From NCBI GenBank assembly GCA_037179335.1, contig JAKZHN010000065.1, positions 17,149 to 81,148 of the forward strand: 64,000 nt of DNA, in the 5' to 3' direction. Positions 42,020 to 52,052 of this stretch are shown piece after piece. Every line of letters starts with the position of its first letter. Position 1 is the first letter of the stretch. The notes under the pieces were generated by a model, which was not told where the DNA came from, searched no databases, and saw only the letters and a list, made by a program, of their open reading frames with translations. Both the position numbers and the translations under genes were made by a program. This DNA is from Cyclaneusma minus. Lineage: Eukaryota; Ascomycota; Leotiomycetes; Marthamycetales; Marthamycetaceae.

Positions 42020-43671
42020 AAATCCACATTTTTATTTAAAGCAAAAATACCATTATTTGCTTTGCTTAAAATAAATTTTGCAAATTTTAATATAAATTAA
42101 TATTTGCTAATAAATTTTACACCAATGCTTATAGCAATAAATTTTTATTTCTTTGTTTTAGCTAAGCTTTTCCTAATAATTATACTATTACAATTAATAC
42201 TTTTATATTAATTAATATTATAAAAAAACTTTTAAAAAAGTAGCGCATATTAATTGCTAATAGCAAAAACTATGCTTTTACTGCCAAAATTAAAAAGCGA
42301 TTTTAATAAAATAAAATTAATAAATTTGACTTTTGCAATTTTTATAATAGCGCTTACTTTATTTGCAATTCCCCTAAAAAAAACTATACTAATTTTGTTT
42401 TTTGCCAATTAACGCTTAATATATAATTTCAAATTTCTCTCCAAAATAAAGCGTTATAATTATTGCTTTTACTTTCGCTTTAATTTTTCCAAATATTACC
42501 ATTGCTTTCTTTTTCGCCGTTATTTGTTTTTAAATAAATTTGCTATAATAATATTAAAAATAAAAAAATAAAAATAAAAATTTGCTTTGCTAATAAGCTT
42601 GGCTATAAAAAATCCAGCGGCTATATTGCTAAAATTAATAATAATATTATTAAAATCCCATTTAATTCGAAGAAAAATAAAGAAATTGCCTATATTAGCT
42701 ATAAGCTAATTAATAAGGCTATTCTTTTTATTTGGGCTTTAAATATTAGCACATTATTATATATATTTAATCAGTGCTTTCTTTTTTAAATAATTAAAAA
42801 AATAATGCTATTATATATTATACAAATTAGTAAAAAATACTATAAGCCATTTATTAAAATATTATAAAAAATAAGTTATTTAAATAAATTATTATTGCTT
42901 TTAAAAAATATTTCTTTTATTTTAAATTTTACGATTAATTCAATTAAAAATTAAAAATTATATATAGCTGGCTTATTAAATTATTTTAATAAAACCAAAC
43001 TATAAAAATAAATTAAATAACCAAATTATTAGCGCAACTATAAATTATAAATAGTATATTATATTTAATATAAGCTAAAAATACAAAAACTATATTTTTA
43101 TTGCCAAAGCAAATATTATTCTAATTAATACGTTTTTTGTAATATTTTCCCTTTTTTTAAAGCCTTTAAATTTTACGCCTTTTAAATTAAAGATTTTTAA
43201 TTTATAATATAAAAAGCTCTGCTATTTTAATAATATTATAATTGGCAATATTTATAAAATTACTATATTGGTAAAGCCTATTAAAATTCTTTATTTAGCT
43301 AATTATAAAATTTGTCAAATATATACTTTTATTAAATTTAAAAATTTCTTTTTAAAAAAATTAAATTCATATAAAATTATTAAATTTCCCTTTATTTAAT
43401 TTAATATTGCTAAACCTTTTTCCTATTGCTTTTGCAAAAATTAATATTTTTTATATATTATTAATAATTTTATATAAAAAGTTTGGGCTATTTTATTGGC
43501 TATTAAAAATAATATTATTCCAATTTTTTAAAAATTAATTTTATAAATTGAAAATTAATTTTGAAAAAAAAACTCAAAATAGCCTATAATAATAATACTT
43601 TTAAATTTCTTAAAGCAATTAAATAATAGATTTACATTAAAAAAGTTAAAGCGCAATTTATTTTAATGGCT
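42020..43671. other. AT-rich stretch without recognisable gene
   Basis: The last part of the AT block before the SDR gene. No open frame or repeat partner worth noting. Confidence 0.5.
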
Positions 43672-44773
43672 TTATTTTATTAAAATAGTCTTGCAAAATA
43701 AGGAATTTAATGATTGGAAATTAATATTTGTATTCTGGTCCGTAATTCCCGCCCACTCTGCGCTTTTCTCCCACAACTTTTCCTGAACATCTCCGTCCCA
43801 ACTGTCGGGTGAGCTGGCATCCTTCTCCAACAGCGTAAAATAGCCCCTGTTGCCTGGATGTGCCTTACCCATCGCGAGGTCTATTACATCCACACCGGCG
43901 CTGCTCGAAGTCCGCATAGTAGGATCTTTGAAGCGGAGTAGGGGTCGAAGCGGTCCAATGATGAATCTCGACATATATTGGAGCATTTGAGGAGTATTAG
44001 TCCTTAAGGCTCGGGAATCGCTCAAGTTGCCTGGATTGATTGTGACTGCAGTAACATGGCTCAAGGCCGGGTCCTAAAAGCTTACGTTCAGTTTCGCTCT
44101 TACCGCATCAAACGTGAAGTGACAGAAATTAACGTACATTCTCCAGATACCTATTCAGCGCATATCCCCACATCACGATCGCCAGCTTCGTATTTGCGTA
44201 TCTGTGGAAGCCACGCCCAAAATTGTCCTTCGAGTCCACATTCTCCGGTCGAGCTAAAAGTTCAAGATCTTCTGGAATCGCAGGCGGGTACTTCTCCAGA
44301 TCATTTTTCCCGGTCTCGTGGGCGTCGCTGGAGAAAAGAACTATGCGACCATCGTCCGGCTTCATGCTGCCAAGGAGACGGAGTACGAGCGCCACGTGGG
44401 CAAGATGAGTGACAGCGAATGTCTTCTCGAAACCGTCTCCGGTGAGCTCCATGTCACCAACGAGATTCCAGTAATAAGCATTGCATATGATACTCTGGAG
44501 AGGTGGAATGCTCCCATTCGTGATCTCTGCTCCAAGTGTAGAAGCAAAGTCATGGACAGCTTTCAGATCGGAAAGATCAAGCTGACGGATGGAGGTTTTG
44601 GCGTCGGGAAACCGAGAAATTGTGTCGCGGAGTCTTTTTGTGTTGACATCGGAGTCGGATGTGTTTCGAACTGTCAACACCGCCACATGACTGGGATAAT
44701 TTGAGAGGAAGTATTCGATAGCAGGAATTGCCAACGAGCCATTTGCTCCAGTAATTAAGACGGTTCCCTCCAT
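43672..44773 (-). CDS. Short-chain dehydrogenase/reductase (retinol-dehydrogenase-like)
   Basis: Probable NAD(P)-dependent oxidoreductase with a Rossmann fold; the substrate is unknown. Two exons on the minus strand, 44773-44138 and 44073-43672, with a 64-nt intron (GTACGT...TTTTAG), give 345 codons. I chose the ATG at 44773 because the product then starts five residues before the nucleotide-binding beta strand; the open frame continues upstream but without family resemblance. TGANGSLA at residues 8-15 is the TGxxxGxG-type cofactor loop, LDLSD lies near 65-69, SSD near 148-150, and the catalytic pair is Y192-x3-K196 in YANTK. The second exon carries TINPGNL, typical of fungal members. The last 15 or so codons run into AT-rich DNA, so the original stop codon may be lost. 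It lies head to head with the FAD oxidase pseudogene across 852 bp. Family sure, function not. Confidence 0.82.
43715..43735. other. Sharp AT/GC composition boundary
   Basis: Base content changes from AT-block to normal within about 20 bases, inside the 3' end of the SDR gene. Codons on the right side read as conserved protein; codons to the left read as Asn, Ile, Phe and Lys. Confidence 0.7.
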
Positions 44774-45625
44774 CGTGGAATGTTGGCAACCGCAGAGCGT
44801 GAAGAGGGACGGGCAGCGTACCTGAAGTTTTCGTGATAACAAAGAGAGCTCATCTGAAATCCAGCTGATGGCCTTGCTTTGCCGCCAACGTGCATCACGT
44901 TTCGGTTCCAGCTGCCTGTTTTTCACATGTGTTGTGGGGCACAGCATTGCAAAATCGGCGTAACAGTGACCGAGGGTGTGCGATGCGAGTTCAGGGATAT
45001 GCAAGGTGACGTATTGCCGTGTTATTCCCGCTCTACGAACGTCTCGATTGAGGTTTCAGGTCCGATCCAGATTCCAGACTTTCAGATATCTAACAGCATA
45101 CAAGCGCGCAGTCGAATGGAGAGATTGACATCGACATCAATAATACCGAGAGAAAAAAATTAAAGCCGTCTCTCAACTCTCTGAACCCCACCAATAATAA
45201 TTTCGGCAGCCTGTTCTGCCAGAGTATCTAACGTACCTTACCTACGCAGAATGTGCACACCTCCGAATCTTGAACACCCGATTGCACTGATCATCAATAT
45301 TAGGTATTGAAAACAAGTACCAAAGTTTCTCGTTGCAGCTCAGCTCTTGTCACTGTCGTGTCATAATTCCGCGGCCAACAAATAGTGGTATCGTGGAGCT
45401 GATGTTCTCAGCCTCAGCATAACAAGCCCTGCTCTTGACCATAATGACACACCGCCGGTGGTGCCGTGACAGCTGTTGGTAATTTAAAGTCAGACTATCA
45501 GGCCCACGCATCCCTTCTCATAACTGTCTCGTTTCTCATCCCAATACCAAGTAGAACAATTCTTGTCACCAAATTGTGCTTCCGCCACCGCTCCCTCATC
45601 TTGCATCTTGGTGAGCAGAATCAAT
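44774..45625. promoter_or_regulatory. Divergent intergenic (shared promoter) region
   Basis: 852 bp between the oppositely transcribed SDR and FAD oxidase genes, presumably holding both promoters. A palindromic ccgcgg lies near 45370, a possible zinc-cluster-type site, but that is weak evidence. No gene is seen here; open frames in it are extensions or shadows of the neighbours. Confidence 0.4.
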
Positions 45626-47502
45626 ATGGACGAACAAATCACTACATTCGTGAATTCGCTAGATGTATCAACCTCTCAGGCCGAACTACTGGTCGGTAAA
45701 CTGACCAACGACTCGAATCTTGCGGCGTGTCTTGGTGGCCAGAATTACATTCCCGCTAGCTTAGTATCACTAGCATGCTACTCGGCCCAAGTGTCTCTCG
45801 GAGAAAGCTCAGTAGAGACACAGCCCTCGAATCAAACAGAGATTGAGTCGAATTGGTACGTGGCCCTCTATATTACTAGTGCATTCTATAATTACCAAGA
45901 ACTGTTCCCCGAAGGTCGGAGTCCTGCATGCAAACTCCATCATGCATCATTCTCCCGACTTCAGCAAGCGACGTTTCCAAAGTCTTGAAAATCATCGGTT
46001 TCTTCCAAGTCAAGTTCGCCGTCCGCAGTGGTGGACACTCTCCCAATCCAGGATGGTCTAGTATCGGAGCGCCAGGTATCCTGATCGACCTCCAGAAGCT
46101 CAACGACATCATCGTGAGTGAGAATAAAAGCATAGTTACCTTGGGCCCTGGTGGACGATGGGGCGGTGTATACACCGCGCTGGACCTTTACGGCGTGAGC
46201 GTTATTGGAGGTCGAATTCCACACGTTGGCGTAGGTGGACTTATCCTCGCAGGTGAGGCATTATTTCCGCGAATGCATTTACTCGAGCTATGAGTCGGAA
46301 ATAATATTGATATCGGGGACCTCACTAGGAGGCTACTGGCATTTTTCAGGACAATACGGTCTAGCGGCGGATAACGTCAAAAACTACCAGGTACGGTCAC
46401 CAAAACTCTATGTCCGATTATCTAAATTCTTTCCAGATTGTTCTCGCAGATGGAACGATCACAGACGTGAATGCGCAGCAGAACTCCGACCTTTTTTGGG
46501 CTTTGAAGGGCGGGGGACCAAATTTTGGTAAATTTAGGCTATCAGCATCGTGGACAAAGTCACAAAAAAATCTAACGATATTGCAGGAATAGTCACTCGC
46601 TTCGACCTTTACACCATCCCAATAAGCAATATCTGTTATCAGTTCTCCACATACCCTACAGACCAGGTTCCTGCCATTCTAGACGCCTTCGCAGAATGGC
46701 AGCTAGACGGAGCTTCAGATGTCAAGGGCACCGTTGCTTTGATTATCGGACTAGAGAGTGCTATTGTGGCTCTGCTCTATTCAGAAGCAGCCGAGAAACC
46801 AGCTGCGTTTGAGCCATTCTACAATCTTGCCGATGGGACAGTCTCCATACCTCCGACCAATGGTACTGTATTGAGTCTGACTGAGATCTTGGGCAGCACA
46901 TTCTCGAATGCGCCCTAACGGTGAGTCACTGCAAGCCTAGCTGCCGGCTATCCAGGGTCTGTAACTAATCTGTTTTTCAGCCATGATTATCGTGCCGTAA
47001 GCTCCAAGATTGATGCACAGCTCTATAAGGATGTGTATACATACTGGAGACAACAAGCCTCTGCGGTGTACAACTCCACTGGAGAAAACCAGACGTTCAC
47101 GCTCCAACCAGTTCCAGCCAACCTTGTTGAGCAGGGCTATCAGAAGGGCGGCAATGCCCTTGGTATGCCGAGGGAAGACTTCCAATGTAAGTCTGTAGTA
47201 TACGAAGATACTATGCTTCGAAAACTAATCGGGATAGGGTGGACGACTCTTGTTGACTGGCAAAATGCAAGTGACGACATAGCTGTTAGAAACGTCTCAA
47301 TTTCAACTACCGAGAAATGGAAAGAACTCGGAGAGGAACGTGGGTTGTACAAAAATTTCCTTTACATGGGAGACTCGTCAAGAGACCAGAATCCTTTGGC
47401 CAGCTATGGGTCAGATAATCTGAGGAAGCTGAGGACTGTCTCGATCCATCCCAGCTTTTTCATAAGCTGCAAAACGACGGCTTTCTCCTTTCAAAAGCTT
47501 GA
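45626..47502 (+). pseudogene. FAD-linked oxidase (berberine-bridge-like), broken
   Basis: Likely exons: 45626-45855, 45915-46252, 46329-46390, 46437-46527, 46587-46920, 46981-47186 and 47238-47502. The joined frame reads like a fungal FAD_binding_4/BBE oxidase of about 500 residues: PSCI before the FAD domain; RSGGHSP, whose His is the usual covalent flavin site; GVGG near the domain end; LADG and GGGPNFGIVTRF (split by an intron); and, in the C-terminal part, SSRDQNPLASYG. Two lesions break it. A TAA at 46916-46918 lies in frame five bases before a good GTGAGT donor. A frame change lies near 47441-47443, after which the family-like end DPSQLFHKL is read in another frame up to TGA at 47500. 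The first intron is the least certain. It was probably once part of the same pathway as the neighbouring oxidoreductases. No signal peptide is seen. Confidence 0.8.
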
Positions 47503-47665
47503 AGGTCGAGTCTGTGGGAAGGCGGCACGTGTTTGAATTTCATGCAAGTGGTGTATTCTGAGATGAAGTCAAAGGAATCATTGAGAAAGAACTCGATACA
47601 ATGCGAGTGTGAAATGCCCCATTACACCTCGCTCAAAATGATGTCGGTAGCTTGTCTGCCAGTGC

Positions 47666-49100
47666 TTACAAAGTGGCCTGTGGATGACCACCAATAGGCA
47701 CCGGCAAAACACTCGCATCCACCACGCGCAAGCCGCCAACACCGAGCACACGCAAGTCGGTATCAACAACAGAGCCCATTGCAGCCGTCCCAGTTGCATG
47801 GTTGTGCGGCCGGCCCGCCGCTCTAATACGCTGTTTAATTTCTGCCTCCGATGAATCAAGCGCCAATGGCGCCAGAACCGGAAAAGGCACTTCACATTCA
47901 ATAATGTACTCTTTGCAAGCAGACGTCCCAAGCAACGCTTGCATAATCCGCCGAGTACCGTAAGTGAGAACAGCACGGTCCGTGTTTGTGTTGAAATAAT
48001 TCGATGTTATCTCCGGGAAGTCGGAAGGCGAAGCTCATGCCAGTTTCACGCTTCCGCGGGATGTGGGCACGTGGAGCATCACTGAACTGGCAATGAAGCT
48101 GCCATTCATGGGAATCCCTGGCACACCGGCAGGTGCGTAGTAGATGGCTGTCTCGACATGACTTTTCAATGGCTGTGAGAAGTACAAACGCTCTGCCTCG
48201 CACTGTTCTGCCATGCTTCCATCATCTAGGCGGCGGCTGTGGTCCAGGATCTCCGCTGGAACAGTCTCGTTAATAGCCCAATCGCAAGGCAGGCCTTTGA
48301 ACTAGGCAGGATCATTCCACACGGGGCTTCCCATTGCAAGACCCTCTTCCGGTTTGCGATCTTTCCACAGTTGGAAGTGCGCGAAGTGGTCCCGTAGGTT
48401 TTGACCGACGGAAGGATTTTTGTAGACGACGGGTATTCCGAGAGCTCCAAGGTGGACGGGATCTCCGATGCCTGAAAGCATAAGGATCTGAGGGGTGCGG
48501 AAGGTCCCCGCTGATAGGATGACCTCTTGGCGGCACGATAGTACGCGGCCATCGTCCAGCTGGACACCTGTCGCCGCGGATTTGCCCTCGCTGTCGTTGG
48601 AAAAGATGATGCGGTCGACCCGAGTGTTCGTGATAACCTCGATGCCCTCAATACCATAAGCATCCTGAGCCATCGCGTTCCATCTGGCCAGTTCTCAAGA
48701 TACTCGGATATACCTGCCGTGGAGCCAGCAGGATCCGGATTGAACTTCACACCCAGCTCCTTCCAGGCATCCAATAAGGGATGGCGGAGACCATACTGGC
48801 GGTTTGGATCACTGGCCGAGGTGGAAACGACTTGAATAGGACCATCGAATCCGTGCTGTTCTGCATTGGCGTGGCCATCGAAGTAAGTCTCGGACTTCCT
48901 GAAGTAAGGCAGAAGTCCAGCATAGCTCCACCGAGAGTCCTTCACCAAACTTGCCCAGTGATCGTAGTCAGGTGCATCACCACGAGACCAGCCCCCATAG
49001 TGGATAGCTCTACCACCACCTAGAGCTTTGCCGGCATTGTTGACATACACGCGGCCGTTGGTAGAGGGATCTGGAACACTTGGGTATTGCCAGTCCAGGG
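47666..49100 (-). pseudogene. GMC oxidoreductase, broken and 5'-truncated
   Basis: Glucose-methanol-choline family flavoenzyme relic on the minus strand. Recognisable pieces in order: DWQYPSVP, the GMC signature region with NNAGKALGGGRAIHYGGW, WSYAGLLPYF, then after a frame change at about 48674 the second signature SAGTFRTPQILMLSGIG, and finally the C-terminal catalytic region with HNHATGTAAMG and PIGGHPQATL. The lesions are that frame change, TAG at 48302-48304, a TGA near 48036, and TAA at 47666 where family members continue for about ten residues. The N-terminal GxGxxG FAD-binding part, about 80 residues, is missing. The remnant starts at a good splice acceptor (TCAG, 49103-49101) preceded by a GTAAGT donor about 46 nt upstream, but nothing GMC-like lies beyond; a Pol III-like element lies there instead. 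Confidence 0.82.
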
Positions 49101-49180
49101 CTGATCCCGTGAGAGCAAAGAGGAAGGTCACATATATAGCACTTACCGAGACTGAATAATACACAGGTTTAATAAAAAGT

Positions 49181-49297
49181 CGTCCTGTAGTCAAGTGGTT
49201 ATAGTATATCGTTTGATCGCAACCAAAAACCCAGTTCGGCTGTGGTTTCTGGGGTACGAACCTCCGGGTTCCACTCCAGTTTTTGCTCTTTTTTTTC
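49181..49297 (+). other. Pol III-type element (tRNA-derived SINE or decayed tRNA candidate)
   Basis: tagtcaagtgg at 49188-49198 resembles a tRNA A box. ggttccactcc at 49268-49278 fits the B box consensus GGTTCNANTCC exactly. A run of eight T at about 49289-49298 follows and could end Pol III transcription. I could not fold a complete tRNA: the bases before the A box and after the B box do not form an acceptor stem. A tRNA-derived SINE is therefore more likely than a working tRNA. It lies directly upstream of the truncated GMC gene. Confidence 0.35.
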
Positions 49298-49299
49298 CC

Positions 49300-50280
49300 T
49301 TTTTCGCTTAGTTCTTTTTAGTCCCCCACCCTCCGAGTGTTTTGACCACTTATTTAGCTACACCGAAAACGCTGTCTTTAGCGCAGCCGCTGGGAGTAGG
49401 GGAGATGTCTCTCAGACTCACACAAGTTAGTTAGTTGTCTAGAAAATATTACATTGTAGCAGTAACATAGCTAGCTGGGTAGGCAAGGGAGGTCCTTCAT
49501 CACAAACGATATGAATATGGAATATAGATCTGATTTACCCCTCATACTGATGAGGAATCAGGCTGAGCGCTTTGACTTGCTCCGCGCCGGCACAAAGAAA
49601 TCGCACATTTGATGGTGAGCGCCTTCTCTTCGATTGGTTGTCGAACAAGGAAACACGGGAGGAGATTGACCAGAGGAAGGTACCTTAGCCATAAGTGAGA
49701 AGGCCGAGGCCGTCTGTTCCGTGGTCAGTGGTTGGAGAAGATGGATTGAAGGATGGGGGGAGATGGGTAGGCGACGAGGTCAAAATAATCTCCACGCTAC
49801 ACGCGGCCGCTAGTCGCCAGCTCTCGGCCGAATGGTCGGTCCGTGGCCCATGTCAAGCCCGAAGAATCTCCGACAGCCCGCTCGTGCTCTGTTTGAACTT
49901 GAAACATCAGGAATTCCAGCGTCATTCTTACACTGGACATCAACATCTTCCACTTCCACTTCTACTTGTACAAGTCCGGCAGTCACGTAACAGTGATTGT
50001 GTGCTATGCGCCACGTCGAACATGCGCCAGTTGTTTACTCGTCTTGACTCCAAAGGACTGTGCCCTCATCTTGTCGAGAGTAAGGCGTTCGCTACGGAGA
50101 ACAAAAGATTCCGGTATTCAATTGTCATAACTGGCTCGGACCGGGTTTTATGAAGGTAGAATATATAAGAAGCGGTCATTTCTCTTGGTGAGACTCTCAT
50201 TTGCCATCGCCGGTAGTCTATCCCGGTTTGTCACCACTTCATTTTCCTACTCAAGTATTACCCTTCTCTGTATTTTCAAG
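49300..50280. other. Intergenic region with TATA box at 50161
   Basis: No gene seen between the Pol III-like element and the second FAD oxidase. atatataa at 50161-50168 lies about 113 bp before the ATG at 50281 and is a good TATA box candidate for that gene. Confidence 0.45.
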
Positions 50281-51911
50281 ATGAAGTCCCTCGTTTCATT
50301 GCTGTGCAGCCTCGTGTTTCTCGGCTCTCTTGGAATTGCTGCTGGTATTCACGAGTACTTCGAAAGAATCCCTATGATCTGTCGTCAGTTGTCACCTACT
50401 CAAATTCAACAGGATCCCGGAGCACTAGTTTCTAACGCGACTATAACTCTTGGACCGAACGACACCCAATACGACAATGCCACCAGGAGATGGAGTCTCT
50501 TCACTCAGCACACTTAGCATGAGATCCAACTTGTCGTTGAACCTGTTGAAGAATCCGACATCGCAGCTGGTGTAAGTACCAGTGATGTTAGCACCAAGAT
50601 CTTAGACTAAGAACATCCTAGATTCAGTATTGCGATCAAAACAACCTCGAGTTTCTCATCTATAATCGAGACCACGGATTCCCCGGAAGTTATGGCGCGT
50701 TTGATGGTATTGGGATCAACATGGCCAGCTTTAGAAACATTGCCATCCAACCCGACGGCAAGAGTGCCTGGTTTGGAGGCGGGGTATACGATTCGCAGGC
50801 CATAGCGTATTTGTGGGATCAAGGCTATGTGACGACAACTGGTTCTTGCGATGAAGTTGGCATGATGGGTCCTGGTCTGGGGGGTGGCCACGGACGTCAT
50901 GAAGGCCTTCACGGCATGATCAGCGACAATATCCTCCAACTCAATGTCATCTTGGCGAATGGAACCTCCATCCGCGTCAATTCGACTAGCCATAGTGATC
51001 TCTTATGGGGTTTAAGGGGCGGGGAACACAATTTTGGTGTTGTCACGAGCTTCGAGATGAACATTTGGCCTCGCGGCCTGACATATGGCACTAGCACAAC
51101 TATATCTGGCGTGGCGACAAACTGGACGACGTGTTCAACGCTCTCAATGCCTTGCATGGCAATGGGACTACCCCTGTCAATATGGCCTTCAACCTGGGCA
51201 TTTTCGAAATCAACTCTACCGGCACCTCGGACGAGCCAATCATCTGGTGGAGCTTCGCCTACCGTGGCCCCGCCGACGAAACCGAGGAATTACTGGCCCC
51301 GTTCAACGCCATCGGGTCTGTTTGGGAGGAACTCGATGACATCCCCTATCCAGACGTCGCCTATGCTCAGGACATCGGCTACCAATATTCAATTTGAAAC
51401 ACACAAGCGCTCCTAATTTCCACCGCCGCAGGCCTCCAAGTCTGCAATCTAACCGCCGAGCACCAGATATGGGACAGCTTCACCCAACGCCTCAGCGACA
51501 ACCCAGCGCTCGGTCAAGTCGCCATAGTTCTCCACGAAGGCTACTCTAACAAGGCCGTCACCGTCATCGACTCCGACAGCTCAGCCTATCCATTCCGTGC
51601 TGACCACCACCTTATGTTGTTCACGGTTAGTCATGAGCCCGATTCCGGTCTGGAGAGTGCGGCTTGGGAACGGGCTGAGGAAGTCAAGAATATATGGAAT
51701 GCTGGTCAGCCTGAACGCTTGCCAGATTCCTATGTCAATTATGCTAATGGCTTCGAGCCTGTGGAGAGCGTTATGGCCATTGTGGCGCTTGGAGACCCTG
51801 AGGGGACTCAAGGCTATATACGACCCTCACAACCGCTTCCGCTTCTACAACCCGATTATTCCGGAACCATATGCTTCAAGCAAATCAACTGGATATTGGC
51901 ATTACAGATAA
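50281..51911 (+). pseudogene. Second FAD-linked oxidase, secreted type, broken
   Basis: The ATG at 50281 opens a hydrophobic signal peptide (MKSLVSLLCS..., about 22 residues). One intron is clear, 50572-50621 (GTAAGT...CCTAG). The product resembles fungal FAD_binding_4/BBE oxidases: ICRQL near the start, NRDHGFPGSYGAFDG at the usual flavin-attachment region, GGGVYDSQAIAYL, GPGLGGGHGRHEG, LRGGEHNFGVVTSF, and at the C-terminus YDPHNRFRFYNP. Four lesions break it: TAG at 50515-50517, a frame change near 51098-51101, TGA at 51395-51397, and a second frame change near 51768-51785. The last readable frame ends at TAA 51909-51911. The flavin region has Asp before His where relatives usually have Gly. 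It is a different subfamily from the 45.6-kb gene, not a tandem copy. Confidence 0.8.
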
Positions 51912-52052
51912 ACCGGTATATCAGCGTGGACTTTCTCTTCTCTTTGCGGCATTAAACGTTTCCATTTATCTTCTTCAAACTTCGCTGGAGGTCTTTGTTC
52001 TCTTCTCACAGCTCATCCTCGTCTTTCCTCGGTCTGAGGATTCGATCATTTT
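51912..52052. terminator. Short convergent 3' spacer
   Basis: 141 bp between the 3' ends of the plus-strand FAD oxidase remnant and the minus-strand P450. It presumably contains both polyadenylation regions, but no clear AATAAA is visible. Confidence 0.3.

Larger units (their letters stand above)
1..43725. other. AT-rich, RIP-like gene-free block
   Basis: By eye roughly four fifths of the bases are A or T, TpA steps are very common, and no open frame exceeds 124 codons although stop-free stretches occur by chance. Repeat copies inside the block differ from each other mostly by C/T and G/A changes (see the pairs at 16423/23997 and 41465/41908). This is the pattern of repeat-induced point mutation in Pezizomycotina. 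Small islands with normal base content remain, for example 3925-3960, 5747-5799, 16423-16445, 27190-27260, 40370-40520 and 41665-41905. The right edge is abrupt, at the last codons of the SDR gene. I infer an old, inactivated transposon nest. A TpA/ApT and (CpA+TpG)/(ApC+GpT) index along the window would test this. Confidence 0.9.

Noticed and set aside
44774..45004. N-terminal extension of the SDR frame
   Set aside because: The extension shows no similarity to SDRs, and the ATG at 44773 places the cofactor loop at the usual distance from the start.
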